The notes under the pieces were generated by a model. It was not told where the DNA came from. It searched no databases and was given only the letters and a program-made list of their open reading frames with translations. A DNA stretch of 64,000 nucleotides. Origin: Micromonospora luteifusca (GTDB taxonomy: Bacteria; Actinomycetota; Actinomycetes; Mycobacteriales; Micromonosporaceae). The translations under genes and the position numbers were made by a program. Where the stretch lies: positions 1,736,001-1,800,000 of the forward strand of contig NZ_JAFBBP010000001.1 of NCBI RefSeq assembly GCF_016907275.1, given 5' to 3'. Below, in pieces: positions 51,651 through 59,388 of the stretch; within the stretch, counting starts at the first letter, position 1; every line of letters begins with the position of its first letter.

Positions 51651-51679
51651 TTGGCTCGTCCCGGGCGACCTGGTAACCT
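51651..51679 (+). promoter_or_regulatory. Housekeeping promoter of rpsT
   Basis: TTGGCT (51651-51656), 17 bases, TAACCT (51674-51679) is a close match to the actinobacterial housekeeping promoter, about 80 bases upstream of the GTG start. A small hairpin (gatgacg ... cgtcatc, 51695-51714) lies in the leader. Confidence 0.65.
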
Positions 51680-51760
51680 GGCTCTTCGCGCAGCGATGAC
51701 GCATGTTCGTCATCCCGCGCATAAGCTGACCAACCCGAGCTATCAAGACGAGGCTGTCGC

Positions 51761-52027
51761 GTGGCGAACATCAAGTCCCAGATCAAGCGCAACCGGCAGA
51801 ACGAGAAGGCCCGGCTGCGCAACAAGTCGGTCAAGTCGTCGCTGAAGACCGCCGTCCGGAAGTTCAACGAGGCTGTTGAGGCCGGTGACGCCGAGAAGGC
51901 CACCGCGCTCATGCAGGACGCCTCGCGCAAGCTGGACAAGGCCGTCAGCAAGGGCGTGATCCACTCCAACCAGGCCGCGAACCGCAAGTCCGCGATCGCG
52001 AAGCGCGTGGTGGCACTCTCCGCCTGA
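51761..52027 (+). CDS. rpsT: 30S ribosomal protein S20
   Basis: This 88-residue ribosomal protein binds 16S rRNA early in 30S assembly. It is Lys/Arg-rich and matches S20 along its whole length ([62 protein letters not shown]). The GTG at 51761 is the start; a promoter lies 80 bases upstream and a strong hairpin terminator follows. It faces the holA gene across the core block lepA-rpsT-holA-comEC-comEA. Confidence 0.98.
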   Translation: MANIKSQIKRNRQNEKARLRNKSVKSSLKTAVRKFNEAVEAGDAEKATALMQDASRKLDKAVSKGVIHSNQAANRKSAIAKRVVALSA

Positions 52028-52054
52028 CGATTTCACCGTCAGACTGATTTCGGA

Positions 52055-52080
52055 AAGCCCCGGACCTCGGTCCGGGGCTT
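52055..52080 (+). terminator. Rho-independent terminator of rpsT
   Basis: aagccccggac (52055-52065) pairs with gtccggggctt (52070-52080), an 11-bp GC-rich stem with a 4-base loop, 28 bases after the S20 stop. Following sequence is T-poor, as usual here. Confidence 0.88.
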
Positions 52081-52122
52081 CCGTGTGTCTACAGCCCAGT
52101 CGTTTGCCCGTGGTCCCGGTGC

Positions 52123-52545
52123 TCAGCCGGACGGGTCGGCGCGGCGGGTGGGTGGCGCCGGATCGGCGTTGATCACCACACCGGTGACACTGTGCGAGAT
52201 CCACTCCACCTGGGCTCGCCCGACCGCCGGCTCCATCTGCCGACGGAAACGGTCGCGTTCCTGCTCGGGCACGAGCGCGGCGGAACGGACCACGATCGCG
52301 GCCACCATGTCGTTGAGCTTGACCATCGCCGCCACCACTACCGGCAACACCAGGACCGCCCACCAGGTGACCAACTCGGCAAGGGCGAGCAGCACCGCCA
52401 GGGCGATGGTGCCCTCGAAGAAGAGGAAGCACAGCACGCCGCCGGGGTTGACGAACCGCAGACCGAGGAGTCGGGCATAGAGCGGTCGGTACCGCTCCTC
52501 GTCGACTGCGATGGTGGCCCACGCTGGGCGGTTCGCTCCCGTCAC
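52123..52545 (-). CDS. Two-helix membrane protein downstream of holA
   Basis: This 140-residue protein has a hydrophilic start (TGANRPAWATIAVDEERYRPLYARLLGLRF), two adjacent hydrophobic helices (about 36-58 and 63-85), then an amphipathic region (AALVPEQERDRFRRQMEPAVGRAQVEWI) and a Pro-rich tail. No family is recognised. Its GTG overlaps the stop of holA by four bases, so it is made together with the clamp-loader subunit, but this need not mean a shared function. The gene order next to rpsT is conserved for holA; I do not know if this cistron is. Confidence 0.75.
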   Translation of the reverse strand: MTGANRPAWATIAVDEERYRPLYARLLGLRFVNPGGVLCFLFFEGTIALAVLLALAELVTWWAVLVLPVVVAAMVKLNDMVAAIVVRSAALVPEQERDRFRRQMEPAVGRAQVEWISHSVTGVVINADPAPPTRRADPSG

Positions 52546-53522
52546 CTGGTGCTGCCCTGCCGGGCCGCCGCGACCGAGAAGACCGCGCGCTCCAGGGCGT
52601 ACGCCCGGTCGTCGGAGCCACCCTTGACGGCCGCGTTGCACTCGGCGGCGACCTGCATGGCCCGGACCAGGCCCTCCGGCGTCCAACCCCGCCCCTGCCG
52701 CTGCGCCCGCTCGATCTTCCACGCCGGCATCCCCAGGGTGCTGGCGAGCTGGTACGGGCTGCCCCGCCCGGCCGACGCGACCCGGGCCACCGTGCGCACC
52801 CCGTCGGCCAGAGCGTCGGCGATGGGCACCGGGTCGACCCCGACGTGCAAGGCCCAGCGCAGCGCTTCCAGAGCCCCCGGCACGTCGCCGACCATGGTGG
52901 CGTCCGCCACCGTGAAGCCGGTCACCTCGACCCGACCCCGGTAGTAACGGGCGACGGTGTCGGCGCTGATCCGCCCGTCGGTGTCGGCGATCAACTGGGA
53001 GCACGCCGCAGCCAGCTCGCGCAGGTCGTTGCCGACCGCCGCGATGAGCGCCTCGGCGGCGTCGTCGGTGCACTTCCCGCCGGCTCGGCGGATCTCGTCG
53101 CGGACGAACGTCACCCGGTCACGGTGCCCCTTGAGCTTGGCCGCCGGCACGACCGTCGCGCCGGCCGCCCGCAGCCCGTCGGCGAACGCCTTGCCCTTGG
53201 CCCCGCCCAGGTGCAGCACCAGCAACTGGACGTCCGGGTCGGGGTTCTTCGCGTACGCCAGTAGCGCGGCGACCAGGTCCTTGCGGGCGTCCTGGCCGGA
53301 GCGCAGGATGAGCAGCCGCCGCCCCCCGAACAGCGAGGGGCTGAGCATCTCGGCAATCTCGCCGACGGTGAGCGCACTGGCCTGGTATTCGCGGACGTCC
53401 ACCTCAGCGTCGACGCTACGGACCTTCGCGACAGCTTCGGTGACCGCGCGCGTGGCGAGCAGCTCCTCGTCACCGAGGACGAGCAGAATGGGGGCGAGGC
53501 TGGCGGCGTTCACGCCGCCCAT
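52542..53522 (-). CDS. holA: DNA polymerase III subunit delta
   Basis: This 326-residue protein is the delta subunit of the clamp loader, which opens the sliding clamp. The AAA+-like order is visible: ILLVLGDEELLATRAVTEAV, MLSPSLFGGRRLLILRSGQDARKDLVAAL, LLVLHLGGAKGKAFADGLRAAG, DLRELAAACSQLIADTDGRI, and the C-terminal ASTLGMPAWKIERAQRQGRGWTPEGL. The start is ATG 53522 (MGGVNAASLAPIL); longer in-frame extensions would run into the minisatellite. It is followed by the two-helix membrane gene. Confidence 0.96.
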   Translation of the reverse strand: MGGVNAASLAPILLVLGDEELLATRAVTEAVAKVRSVDAEVDVREYQASALTVGEIAEMLSPSLFGGRRLLILRSGQDARKDLVAALLAYAKNPDPDVQLLVLHLGGAKGKAFADGLRAAGATVVPAAKLKGHRDRVTFVRDEIRRAGGKCTDDAAEALIAAVGNDLRELAAACSQLIADTDGRISADTVARYYRGRVEVTGFTVADATMVGDVPGALEALRWALHVGVDPVPIADALADGVRTVARVASAGRGSPYQLASTLGMPAWKIERAQRQGRGWTPEGLVRAMQVAAECNAAVKGGSDDRAYALERAVFSVAAARQGSTR

Positions 53523-53689
53523 ATTCGCACGGCCCACCGCGGGATCGTGCCTGCTCATTCGCTGCCTGGTCGGCGCAGCCCGCACTAAGCGCAAAACCAG
53601 ACATATATCGCGATTCATTGCAAAATCCGCAATCCGGCTATTGAACGCGGCCTGCTGCGGGCTGGCCGACGCCCGTCCGGCCGCCTTCA

Positions 53690-54002
53690 CAAGCCCCGCA
53701 ATCCCCCGACGATCCCGCAATCCCTGAGCGCCGCGATCCCCGCAAGAGCGCGCCCTCCGAGCCCGCGAGCCCCGCAATCCCCCCGAGCCCCGAAGTCCCG
53801 TCGCCCCACCAGGCCCGCAATCCCCCCGAGCCCCGAAGTCCCGTCGCCCCACCAGGCCCGCAATCCCCCCGAGCCCCGAAGTCCCGTCGCCCCACCAGGC
53901 CCGCCGTCCCACAAGCCCCGGGGTCCCGTCGCCCCACGAGGCCCGCCGTCCCGCGAGGCCCGCCGTCCCGCGAGGCCCGCAATCCCGCAATCCCGCGAGG
54001 CC
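53690..54002. repeat. C-rich minisatellite with 43-bp repeat
   Basis: A 43-base unit starting gcaatccccccgagccccga is repeated almost perfectly at 53774, 53817 and 53860, and degenerate versions (cgccgtcccgcgaggccc and similar) fill the rest of 53690-54002. The array lies 170 bases upstream of holA's start. A minus-strand reading frame through it is an artefact of the composition (GLRGSGGLRAWWGDGTS repeats). Confidence 0.9.
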
Positions 54003-54003
54003 C

Positions 54004-54083
54004 GCGCTTGATCCACACAAGGTCGGCGACATGGCGCTATCGAGCGCCGCTGATGCCCCGATATCGGCGATCTGGAGTCGATC
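54004..54083. repeat. Palindromic repeat element, family A copy 4
   Basis: Begins cgcttgatccacacaaggtc, contains ggtcggcgacatggcgctat and gatgccccgatatcggcgatc, and ends gatctggagtcgatcaact. The ends (ttgatc / gatcaa) and inner parts pair to a long hairpin. It shares tcggcgacatgg with copy 1 and gccgatat/tgccgg type sequences with the others. It borders the minisatellite directly. Confidence 0.7.
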
Positions 54084-54261
54084 AACTGGTGATCCGACAG
54101 GGCGGTGTGGGAATCCGCCCTCCTGGACTCGTGCCTACGGGACACAACGGTCGTAGTGGACGTCGAGCCCGGCATCGCGTGACAACGAGGGCGCAACCCC
54201 GTCCGGGCGAGGCGGGGAGCTTCACTGATCGGTGGGCCGGCCGCGCCGTGACGCCGGCGAC

Positions 54262-56682
54262 TCAGGATTGTCGGCCCGGTGGGATTCCTCGCCGGACCAC
54301 GGCCAGGCCATCATCAATCCGGAGCGCCGCCAGGTCGCCGTCGGTGTCGGTGCGCAGCACCCGGGTGCCGCCCCTGCTCAGCCGGGCGAGCAGCCCCGGG
54401 TTGGGGTGGCCGTAGGTGTTGCCGCTGCCCACCGGCACGAGCGCCACCGCTGGCCGCACCGCGTCGAGGAAGCTCGGGTCCTGATACGCCGACCCGTGAT
54501 GCGCGACCTTCAACACGTCCGCCCGTAACTGGTCGGGCGTCGTCCGCGTCAGCAACGCGTGCTGCTCCTCGGTCTCGGCGTCCCCGGGCAGCAGGATCCG
54601 CACTCCGGCCACCGTGGCGCGCAACACCAGCGAGTTGTTGTTCGGGTCGGACCTGGTCCCCGCCAGCGGGTACGGCGGACCGAGCACCACCAGGTCGACG
54701 CCCCCGATCGGGTGGCGCGCACCGGCCACGGTGGTGAGCAGCGCAGCCCGCCCGGCGGTCGCCGCCGCCCGGACCAGGTCCCGGCCGCTCTCCGGGTCCG
54801 TCGAGGACGGCACCAGCACGGAGTCCACCCGTCGCCCCCGGAACACCCCGGCCACTCCACCCACGTGGTCGGCGTGGAAGTGGCTGACCACCAGCAGCGG
54901 CACCTCCCGTACGCCGAGCCGGCGCAGGCAGCCGTCCACCGCGCCCGGCTCCGGCCCGGCGTCCACCACCACCGCCCGGCCGGAGCCGACCGGCAGCACC
55001 AGGGCGTCGCCCTGGCCCACCGCGCAGGCCACCACCACCCAACCCGGTGGCGGCCAGCCGGCAGCCGCCAACCGAACCGGCAGGGCGCCCAGGACTGCGG
55101 CGACGCCGACAACTGCCACCAGTCGGCGCACGAGGGGCCGTCGCACCGCCACCAGGAGGGCGACCGTCAGGACGGTCAGCAGCAGTGCCCCCGGCACCCC
55201 GCCGGGCCACGGCAGAGTGCCGCCCGGCAGCCGGGCGCCCTGGCGGGCGATGACCACCAGCCACCAGGCCGGCCAACTCGCCAACCACGCGACGAACTCG
55301 GCGCCGGCCGGCCAGATCGGCGACACAATGGCCGCCAGCACGCCCAGCACGGTCGCCGGCGCGATGGCCGGCACCGCCAGCAGGTTGGCCGGCACCGCAA
55401 CCAGGCTGACCGTGCCGGAGATGCCGGCGACGACCGGCCCGCACGCCAACTGCGCCGCGGCCGGCACGGCCAGCGCCTCCGCCAGGCCGGGCGGTACGCC
55501 GCGCCGCCGCAGCCCGTCCCGCCAGCGCGGCGCGAGCAACAACAGGCCGCCGGTGGCCAGCACGGAGAGCGCGAACCCGGGATCTCCGGCCAGCTCGGGA
55601 TCGACCAGAACCAACACGGTGACGGCGGCGGCCAACGCGGGCAGCGCGGCCCGGGGACGACCGGCGGCAAGCGCGGCGAGCCCGATCGCCCCCATGGTCG
55701 CGGCCCGAACGACGCTCGGTGACGGGCGGACCAGGATGACGAAGCCCACCAGCGCCACTCCGCAGAGCCCGACGGCGAGCCACGGACCGGCTCGCGCCCA
55801 GCGAGCCAGCAACAACACCGCGCCAACCACAATCGCCACATTGCTCCCCGACACGGCATTGAGATGTGTCATCCCGGTGGCCCGGAAGTCCTCCTCAACG
55901 GCGGGTGGCAACCGACTGGTGTCTCCCACGACCAGCCCCGGCAGCAGCCCGCCCGGATCGTCGGGCAGCGGCGCGCAGGCCCGTTGCAGACCGGCACGCA
56001 GGGTGCCGGCGAGACGCTGCGCCCAGGACGACTCACCATGCCGCTCCGGCGGGTCGTTGGTGCTGAGCACCGCCGCGGTGAGATCACCACCGCGTGGGAC
56101 GCCCAGTCGCCCCTCGGTGCTGACGCGCTGCCCGGGCAGCAGCCCACGCCAGGCCGGGTCGGTGGCCAGGACGAGCAGCCGCACCGACGCGTGGATCCGG
56201 TGGCCGTCGGGGCCGGTGAGCCGGACCAGCTCGGTCGACACCAGCAGCATCCCCGGCCGCCCGGCTGAACGGATCGGGCGCGGATCGTCCCGGACCACCA
56301 CCTCAGCGGTGACCGGAACGCGCTGCTCGGCCAGGGCACGGATCGGCGGCGCGTCCCGAACGACGAGCCGGGCCGCCGTGGCCGCCGCACCGCAGACCAC
56401 GCCGAGGCCGACCGCGACGGCGATCCAGCCGACGCGGCGGACAGCAACTCGGGGGTTGCCGAGACGGCCGAGCAGGTGCAGCGCGCTGACCGTCGTCAGG
56501 ACGGCCACCGTCCCGGCCAGCAGCAGGATCGCGCGGGCGCCGAGATGCAGGCCGGCCAACGCGGTCAGCCACGCGGCCACCGCCAGCCCGGCCAGCCGCA
56601 GATCCGGCGGTGCGGGCTGAGCCTGGACGGCGTTCAAGCCGCCTGGCGGTGTTGTGCCATCGGCGACAGGGCGGGCGCTCAC
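54262..56682 (-). CDS. comEC: ComEC/Rec2 family DNA uptake channel protein
   Basis: This 806-residue protein is the inner-membrane channel for single-stranded DNA uptake. The N-terminal part (about 25-230) has three helices and an OB-like extracytoplasmic region; the Competence domain (about 240-510) has many helices with MTHLNAVSGSNVAIVVG; the C-terminal third is a metallo-beta-lactamase-fold domain with SHFHADHVGG and LPGDAETEEQ, which may act as a nuclease. In many actinobacteria natural competence is not shown. The GTG overlaps the comEA stop, so the two are coupled. Confidence 0.95.
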   Translation of the reverse strand: MSARPVADGTTPPGGLNAVQAQPAPPDLRLAGLAVAAWLTALAGLHLGARAILLLAGTVAVLTTVSALHLLGRLGNPRVAVRRVGWIAVAVGLGVVCGAAATAARLVVRDAPPIRALAEQRVPVTAEVVVRDDPRPIRSAGRPGMLLVSTELVRLTGPDGHRIHASVRLLVLATDPAWRGLLPGQRVSTEGRLGVPRGGDLTAAVLSTNDPPERHGESSWAQRLAGTLRAGLQRACAPLPDDPGGLLPGLVVGDTSRLPPAVEEDFRATGMTHLNAVSGSNVAIVVGAVLLLARWARAGPWLAVGLCGVALVGFVILVRPSPSVVRAATMGAIGLAALAAGRPRAALPALAAAVTVLVLVDPELAGDPGFALSVLATGGLLLLAPRWRDGLRRRGVPPGLAEALAVPAAAQLACGPVVAGISGTVSLVAVPANLLAVPAIAPATVLGVLAAIVSPIWPAGAEFVAWLASWPAWWLVVIARQGARLPGGTLPWPGGVPGALLLTVLTVALLVAVRRPLVRRLVAVVGVAAVLGALPVRLAAAGWPPPGWVVVACAVGQGDALVLPVGSGRAVVVDAGPEPGAVDGCLRRLGVREVPLLVVSHFHADHVGGVAGVFRGRRVDSVLVPSSTDPESGRDLVRAAATAGRAALLTTVAGARHPIGGVDLVVLGPPYPLAGTRSDPNNNSLVLRATVAGVRILLPGDAETEEQHALLTRTTPDQLRADVLKVAHHGSAYQDPSFLDAVRPAVALVPVGSGNTYGHPNPGLLARLSRGGTRVLRTDTDGDLAALRIDDGLAVVRRGIPPGRQS

Positions 56683-57497
56683 ACCGTCACCAGGTCCTTG
56701 AGCTGCTCATACCGTGCGTCGCCGATCCCGTCGACCTGACGCAGGTCGCCGACGGCCTTGAACCCGCCGTGCTGGTCCCGGTGGTCGAGGATGCGCTGGG
56801 CGAGCACCGGCCCTACCCCGGGCAGCGCGTCGAGCTGCGCCAGTGTGGCGGTGTTGAGATTCAGTGGACCGGTGGCCGAAGCCGCCCCGCCCGCCGCCGG
56901 TCCGCCCGGCGGCGGCGTCACCCCGACCACGATCAGCTCGCCGTCGGTGACCTTGCGGGCGGGGTTGAGCAGCGCCACGTCGACCCCGGGGAGCGGGCCG
57001 CCGGCCGCCTGTACCGCGTCGGCGAGGCGGGATCCGGCTGGCAGGCGCACCAAACCGGGTTTTCGGACCTTGCCCGCGACTGCCACCACCAACTCGCCGG
57101 AGCCGGACGCGCTGGGGTCAGCAAGGGGCGCGGCCGACGCGGTGTCGCTGACCAGCGGGGCGACCGGCTCCGACTGCGGCCGGGCCTGCCAGGCCCAACC
57201 TGCCGCACCCACGACCACCACCACGGCGACCACCGCCAACGCCCGCACACCACGCCGCCCGGGGTCGAACGCCCCCGGGCCGGGCAACCGCGTATCGGGC
57301 GGGACCGCGAGGGCGTCCGACGACGGCTCCGCGACCGGCGCGGTGGGCCGGGAGGACAGCGCGTCCGCAGGCACGCCGACCAGGGACGACGGGGATACGT
57401 CCGCGAGCGGCGCCTCCGGCCGGGGCGGCGGTGCGGCAGCCGCCTCCGTCAGCCGGCGCAGGCGCTGGCGTACCTCTGTCTCCTCGTCGTGCGACAC
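56679..57497 (-). CDS. comEA: ComEA family helix-hairpin-helix DNA-binding protein
   Basis: This 272-residue protein has a Pro/Ala-rich cytoplasmic part (1-80), one membrane helix (about 85-103), a SLBB-type domain (about 134-185, VAGKVRKPGLVRLPAGSRLADAVQAAGG) and two C-terminal helix-hairpin-helix motifs (LNLNTATLAQLDALPGVGPVLAQRIL; DLRQVDGIGDARYEQLKDL), which bind DNA non-specifically on the outside. It is the first gene of comEA-comEC. The GTG at 57497 begins VSHDEETEVRQ. Two DnaA-box sequences lie 53-80 bases upstream of its start. Confidence 0.94.
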   Translation of the reverse strand: MSHDEETEVRQRLRRLTEAAAAPPPRPEAPLADVSPSSLVGVPADALSSRPTAPVAEPSSDALAVPPDTRLPGPGAFDPGRRGVRALAVVAVVVVVGAAGWAWQARPQSEPVAPLVSDTASAAPLADPSASGSGELVVAVAGKVRKPGLVRLPAGSRLADAVQAAGGPLPGVDVALLNPARKVTDGELIVVGVTPPPGGPAAGGAASATGPLNLNTATLAQLDALPGVGPVLAQRILDHRDQHGGFKAVGDLRQVDGIGDARYEQLKDLVTV

Positions 57498-57549
57498 AGC
57501 GCGACGTTATGGCGGCGGCCGGGACGGTGGAGGGTGACGGGCGTCGTCC

Positions 57550-57577
57550 TGTGGACAACCACCGCCACTGTGGACAA
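57550..57577. promoter_or_regulatory. Pair of consensus DnaA boxes
   Basis: tgtggacaa occurs at 57550-57558 and 57569-57577, both in the same orientation and 19 bases apart; the complement ttgtccaca is the preferred actinobacterial DnaA box. They lie upstream of comEA on the opposite strand and could allow DnaA to control it or to be titrated. Confidence 0.6.
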
Positions 57578-57616
57578 CGCCCTGATCATGCCTCGGTCTG
57601 CTAGGAGGGGGTCGAA

Positions 57617-57709
57617 GTGCGGCACGTGGCCTGGGCAACCGGTCTGGTCGCGGACGCCCGCAGCGAGCGGACCACCCTCGCTGGTATGCCCGACTCCGCG
57701 CGCCCGTGA
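57617..57709 (+). CDS. Possible 30-residue peptide
   Basis: A GTG at 57617 follows a perfect AGGAGG at about eight bases, starting a 30-codon frame (RHVAWATGLVADARSERT ...) that ends at a TGA at 57709. No hydrophobic core or known family. It could be a leader peptide, a small protein or chance; the ribosome binding site is the only evidence. Confidence 0.25.
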   Translation: MRHVAWATGLVADARSERTTLAGMPDSARP

Positions 57710-57854
57710 CCTCCTCGAACTTCCCGCGCACGCCTGACCGTCCGCCGGGTACCGCCGTCGCGCACCGGTAAGCGAATTCCAACCGGCCCGTTGGAGAGCG
57801 CGAAGTAGAGTGCATATTGTCGATCTTGAAGGTCCGACCACGGAGGTGGCTCAG

Positions 57855-58235
57855 ATGCGGGCTCGGCTACGGCAGATTCACGTCGGCGGGCAGACCTTCA
57901 CGTGGCGCGCGGCGCTGCACAGCGTGCAGGTCAACGGTTTCTACCACCGGGCCGTCTACGTTCGCGTCTGGGGATCCGGCGGCAAGAACAGCCAAAAACT
58001 CGAAGCGGATCTGTTGTCGGCCCCCGGACCGTACATTGTCGACAACGGCTACCCCACACCCGCCGACGTGCGGGTAGTCATCAGCTATGCGCTGGAGCAC
58101 GGTTGGCAGCCAGAGCAGCGGGGCGGAACGTTCGCGCTGTCCGAGCGCGAGCATGGTGCCCGGTTCTCGCTGCCGGGTTTCCTGCTGGTTGACCCCGTGC
58201 GCACGGCCGAGAGCGCGGACCCACGGCGCAGGTGA
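57855..58235 (+). CDS. Small protein of unknown function
   Basis: This 126-residue protein reads RARLRQIHVGGQTFTWRAALHSVQVNGFYHRAVYVRVWGS, then PGPYIVDNGYPTPADVRVVISYALEHGW and FALSEREHGARFSLPGFLLV. No signal peptide or membrane helix is seen. I do not recognise a family, although a beta-rich start followed by two helices would fit a small immunity- or tail-type domain. The ATG at 57855 follows GGAGGTGG. The last 21 bases of its coding region and the following 45 bases form copy 1 of a local duplication that recurs at 58598. Confidence 0.8.
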   Translation: MRARLRQIHVGGQTFTWRAALHSVQVNGFYHRAVYVRVWGSGGKNSQKLEADLLSAPGPYIVDNGYPTPADVRVVISYALEHGWQPEQRGGTFALSEREHGARFSLPGFLLVDPVRTAESADPRRR

Positions 58236-58280
58236 CCCGCGCCTACGAGACTCAGCAGCGAGGCTGACGGCCGGCGGGCT
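58215..58280 (+). repeat. 66-bp direct repeat, copy 1
   Basis: Shares gcggacccacggcgcaggtg, then tcagcagcgaggctgacggc and ccggcgggct with the sequence at 58598-58664 at about 85 % identity. Copy 1 covers the 3' end of the gene at 57855. Confidence 0.8.
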
Positions 58281-58366
58281 GTAACGCCCAGATGGGATCT
58301 CATGGACTGGGCCCCGGCGCTGCTGCCGCCGGGGACCAATCAGATGGATCAACAAGTCATTGCTGG

Positions 58367-58570
58367 CTACGCGTTCCCGTACGAGGGCGGACCGTACTTC
58401 ATGTAATTGCCGGCATATTCGCCGACCGACATCCTGACCCGCACGCCCTCCGGCAGGTAGCTCGAGGTGTGCGACTCGCGGCCATTACGCGAAGACGGAT
58501 CCCTGATGATGATTTCCGGCGACCACACGCCAGGCTCATGCGACACCGAGACCACCACGATGACGCCCAT
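58367..58570 (-). CDS. Small hypothetical protein within a duplicated-flank segment
   Basis: A 67-residue frame starting at ATG 58570 (GVIVVVSVSHEPGVWSPEII) with GAAGGTGA about nine bases upstream. The product would be mostly beta-strand and Ser/Gly-rich. The DNA is poorer in GC than its neighbours (several at-rich codons). It lies between the two 66-bp direct repeats, so it may be a foreign insertion. No family is recognised. An upstream in-frame start extends it to 58630. Confidence 0.45.
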   Translation of the reverse strand: MGVIVVVSVSHEPGVWSPEIIIRDPSSRNGRESHTSSYLPEGVRVRMSVGEYAGNYMKYGPPSYGNA

Positions 58571-58597
58571 ACCAACGGTCACCTTCTCGGAGCCACC

Positions 58598-58664
58598 GCG
58601 GAGCCCACGGCCCAGGTGGCCCGTGCCCACGAGGCTCAGCAGCGAGGCTGACGGCCGACGGGCC
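58598..58664 (+). repeat. 66-bp direct repeat, copy 2
   Basis: Second copy of the sequence at 58215-58280, starting gcggagcccacggcccaggt. It ends three bases before the stop of the VOC gene on the minus strand. Together the copies bracket 318 bases holding the small hypothetical frame. Confidence 0.8.
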
Positions 58665-58666
58665 TG

Positions 58667-59041
58667 CTACACGTACGGCCGGGTGATGATCTCGATCGCG
58701 TGCCCCGCCGGGTCCATGAAGTAGAAGCCCCGCCCACCGTGCTCGGTGTTGGTCTCCCCCTCCCGCTTCAGCTGCGGGTCGGCCCAGTAGGTGATGCCGC
58801 GCCCCTCGACGAACGCCAGGCACCGTACGAACAGCTCGTCGTCGACGAGGAACGCGTAGTGCTGCATCTGGATGTCCACCGGCGGTTCAGCGAACTGGAG
58901 CAGCACGCCCTCGTCCAGCAGAACGTTGACGAACGGCCCCCACGACGGCGCCTCCGGCAGCTCGAACAGCTCCCGATAGAACGCGGCCGACGCGTTCCTG
59001 TCCTTGCTGGCGATGATGGTGTGGTTGAACGTGACTGTCAT
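58667..59041 (-). CDS. VOC (glyoxalase/extradiol dioxygenase) superfamily protein
   Basis: This 124-residue protein is a single VOC domain with FNHTIIASKDRNASAAFYRELFELP, MQHYAFLVDDELFVRCLAFVEGRGI and HGGRGFYFMDPAGHAIEIITRP; possible metal ligands are the N-terminal His, the middle His (QMQHYAF) and a C-terminal Glu. Family functions range from glyoxalase to resistance binding proteins; substrate unknown. The ATG at 59041 is the first start giving the usual VTFNHTIIA N-terminus. Confidence 0.88.
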   Translation of the reverse strand: MTVTFNHTIIASKDRNASAAFYRELFELPEAPSWGPFVNVLLDEGVLLQFAEPPVDIQMQHYAFLVDDELFVRCLAFVEGRGITYWADPQLKREGETNTEHGGRGFYFMDPAGHAIEIITRPYV

Positions 59042-59091
59042 GCGTACCGTCTTCCGGTCGATCCGAAGACCCGACCGGAGGCCCAGAGCGT

Positions 59092-59325
59092 TCACCCAGC
59101 CACACCGATGACAAAGCCCCGAAGGCGCCGACGCCCCGGATCCCGCACAAGAGACGCGTGCATCGCGCCGATCTCGGCGTGGTGGCTGAAGTAGCCAGAA
59201 CCTCCGGGGGGTAGGCCCATCTGGGGCGCGGCACGGAGGCTAACACAGCGACCCAGGCAGGACAGCGCCTGATCAAGATGAGCCCCGATCGCCGCCAGCG
59301 CGCTGCGGTCCTCCTGGTACCTCAC
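59092..59325 (-). CDS. Possible small protein of unknown function
   Basis: A 77-residue frame from GTG 59325 (RYQEDRSALAAIGAHLDQAL, Cys pair SCLGRC, then GLPPGGSGYFSHHAEIGAMH) with GAAGAAGAG upstream; an alternative GTG at 59349 extends it. The first half is a plausible helix and codon use is acceptable, but no family is recognised. It fills the 350-base gap between the VOC and SDR genes. Confidence 0.35.
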   Translation of the reverse strand: MRYQEDRSALAAIGAHLDQALSCLGRCVSLRAAPQMGLPPGGSGYFSHHAEIGAMHASLVRDPGRRRLRGFVIGVAG

Positions 59326-59388
59326 GCACTCTTCTTCACGATCCAGCACGATCGCCGGGGGTAGTCAGGCTCCAACGAGCCGCGCCGC

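Larger units (their letters stand above)
53523..54261. other. Long gene-free region between holA and comEC
   Basis: Contains, from the left, about 170 bases of GC-rich upstream sequence of holA, the C-rich minisatellite, the family A palindrome, and about 170 bases of sequence between it and the comEC stop in which I see no gene. A tight core operon (comEA-comEC-holA) is thus split by repeats here. Confidence 0.65.
57498..57854. other. Intergenic region between comEA and a small hypothetical gene
   Basis: Apart from the DnaA-box pair (57550-57577) and a short ribosome-binding-site-led frame (57617-57709, 30 codons), I see no gene. A promoter for comEA (minus strand) and one for the next gene (plus strand; a possible tagagtgcatattgtcg at about 57805) must both lie here. 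Confidence 0.5.

Noticed and set aside
53774..53902. CRISPR-like array (regular 43-base repeats)
   Set aside because: Units are directly adjacent with no unique spacers and no cas genes; it is a minisatellite.
54614..56620. 668-codon plus-strand frame opposite comEC
   Set aside because: Shadow of comEC on the other strand; Ser/Thr/Arg/Ala-rich with no start signal and no domain.
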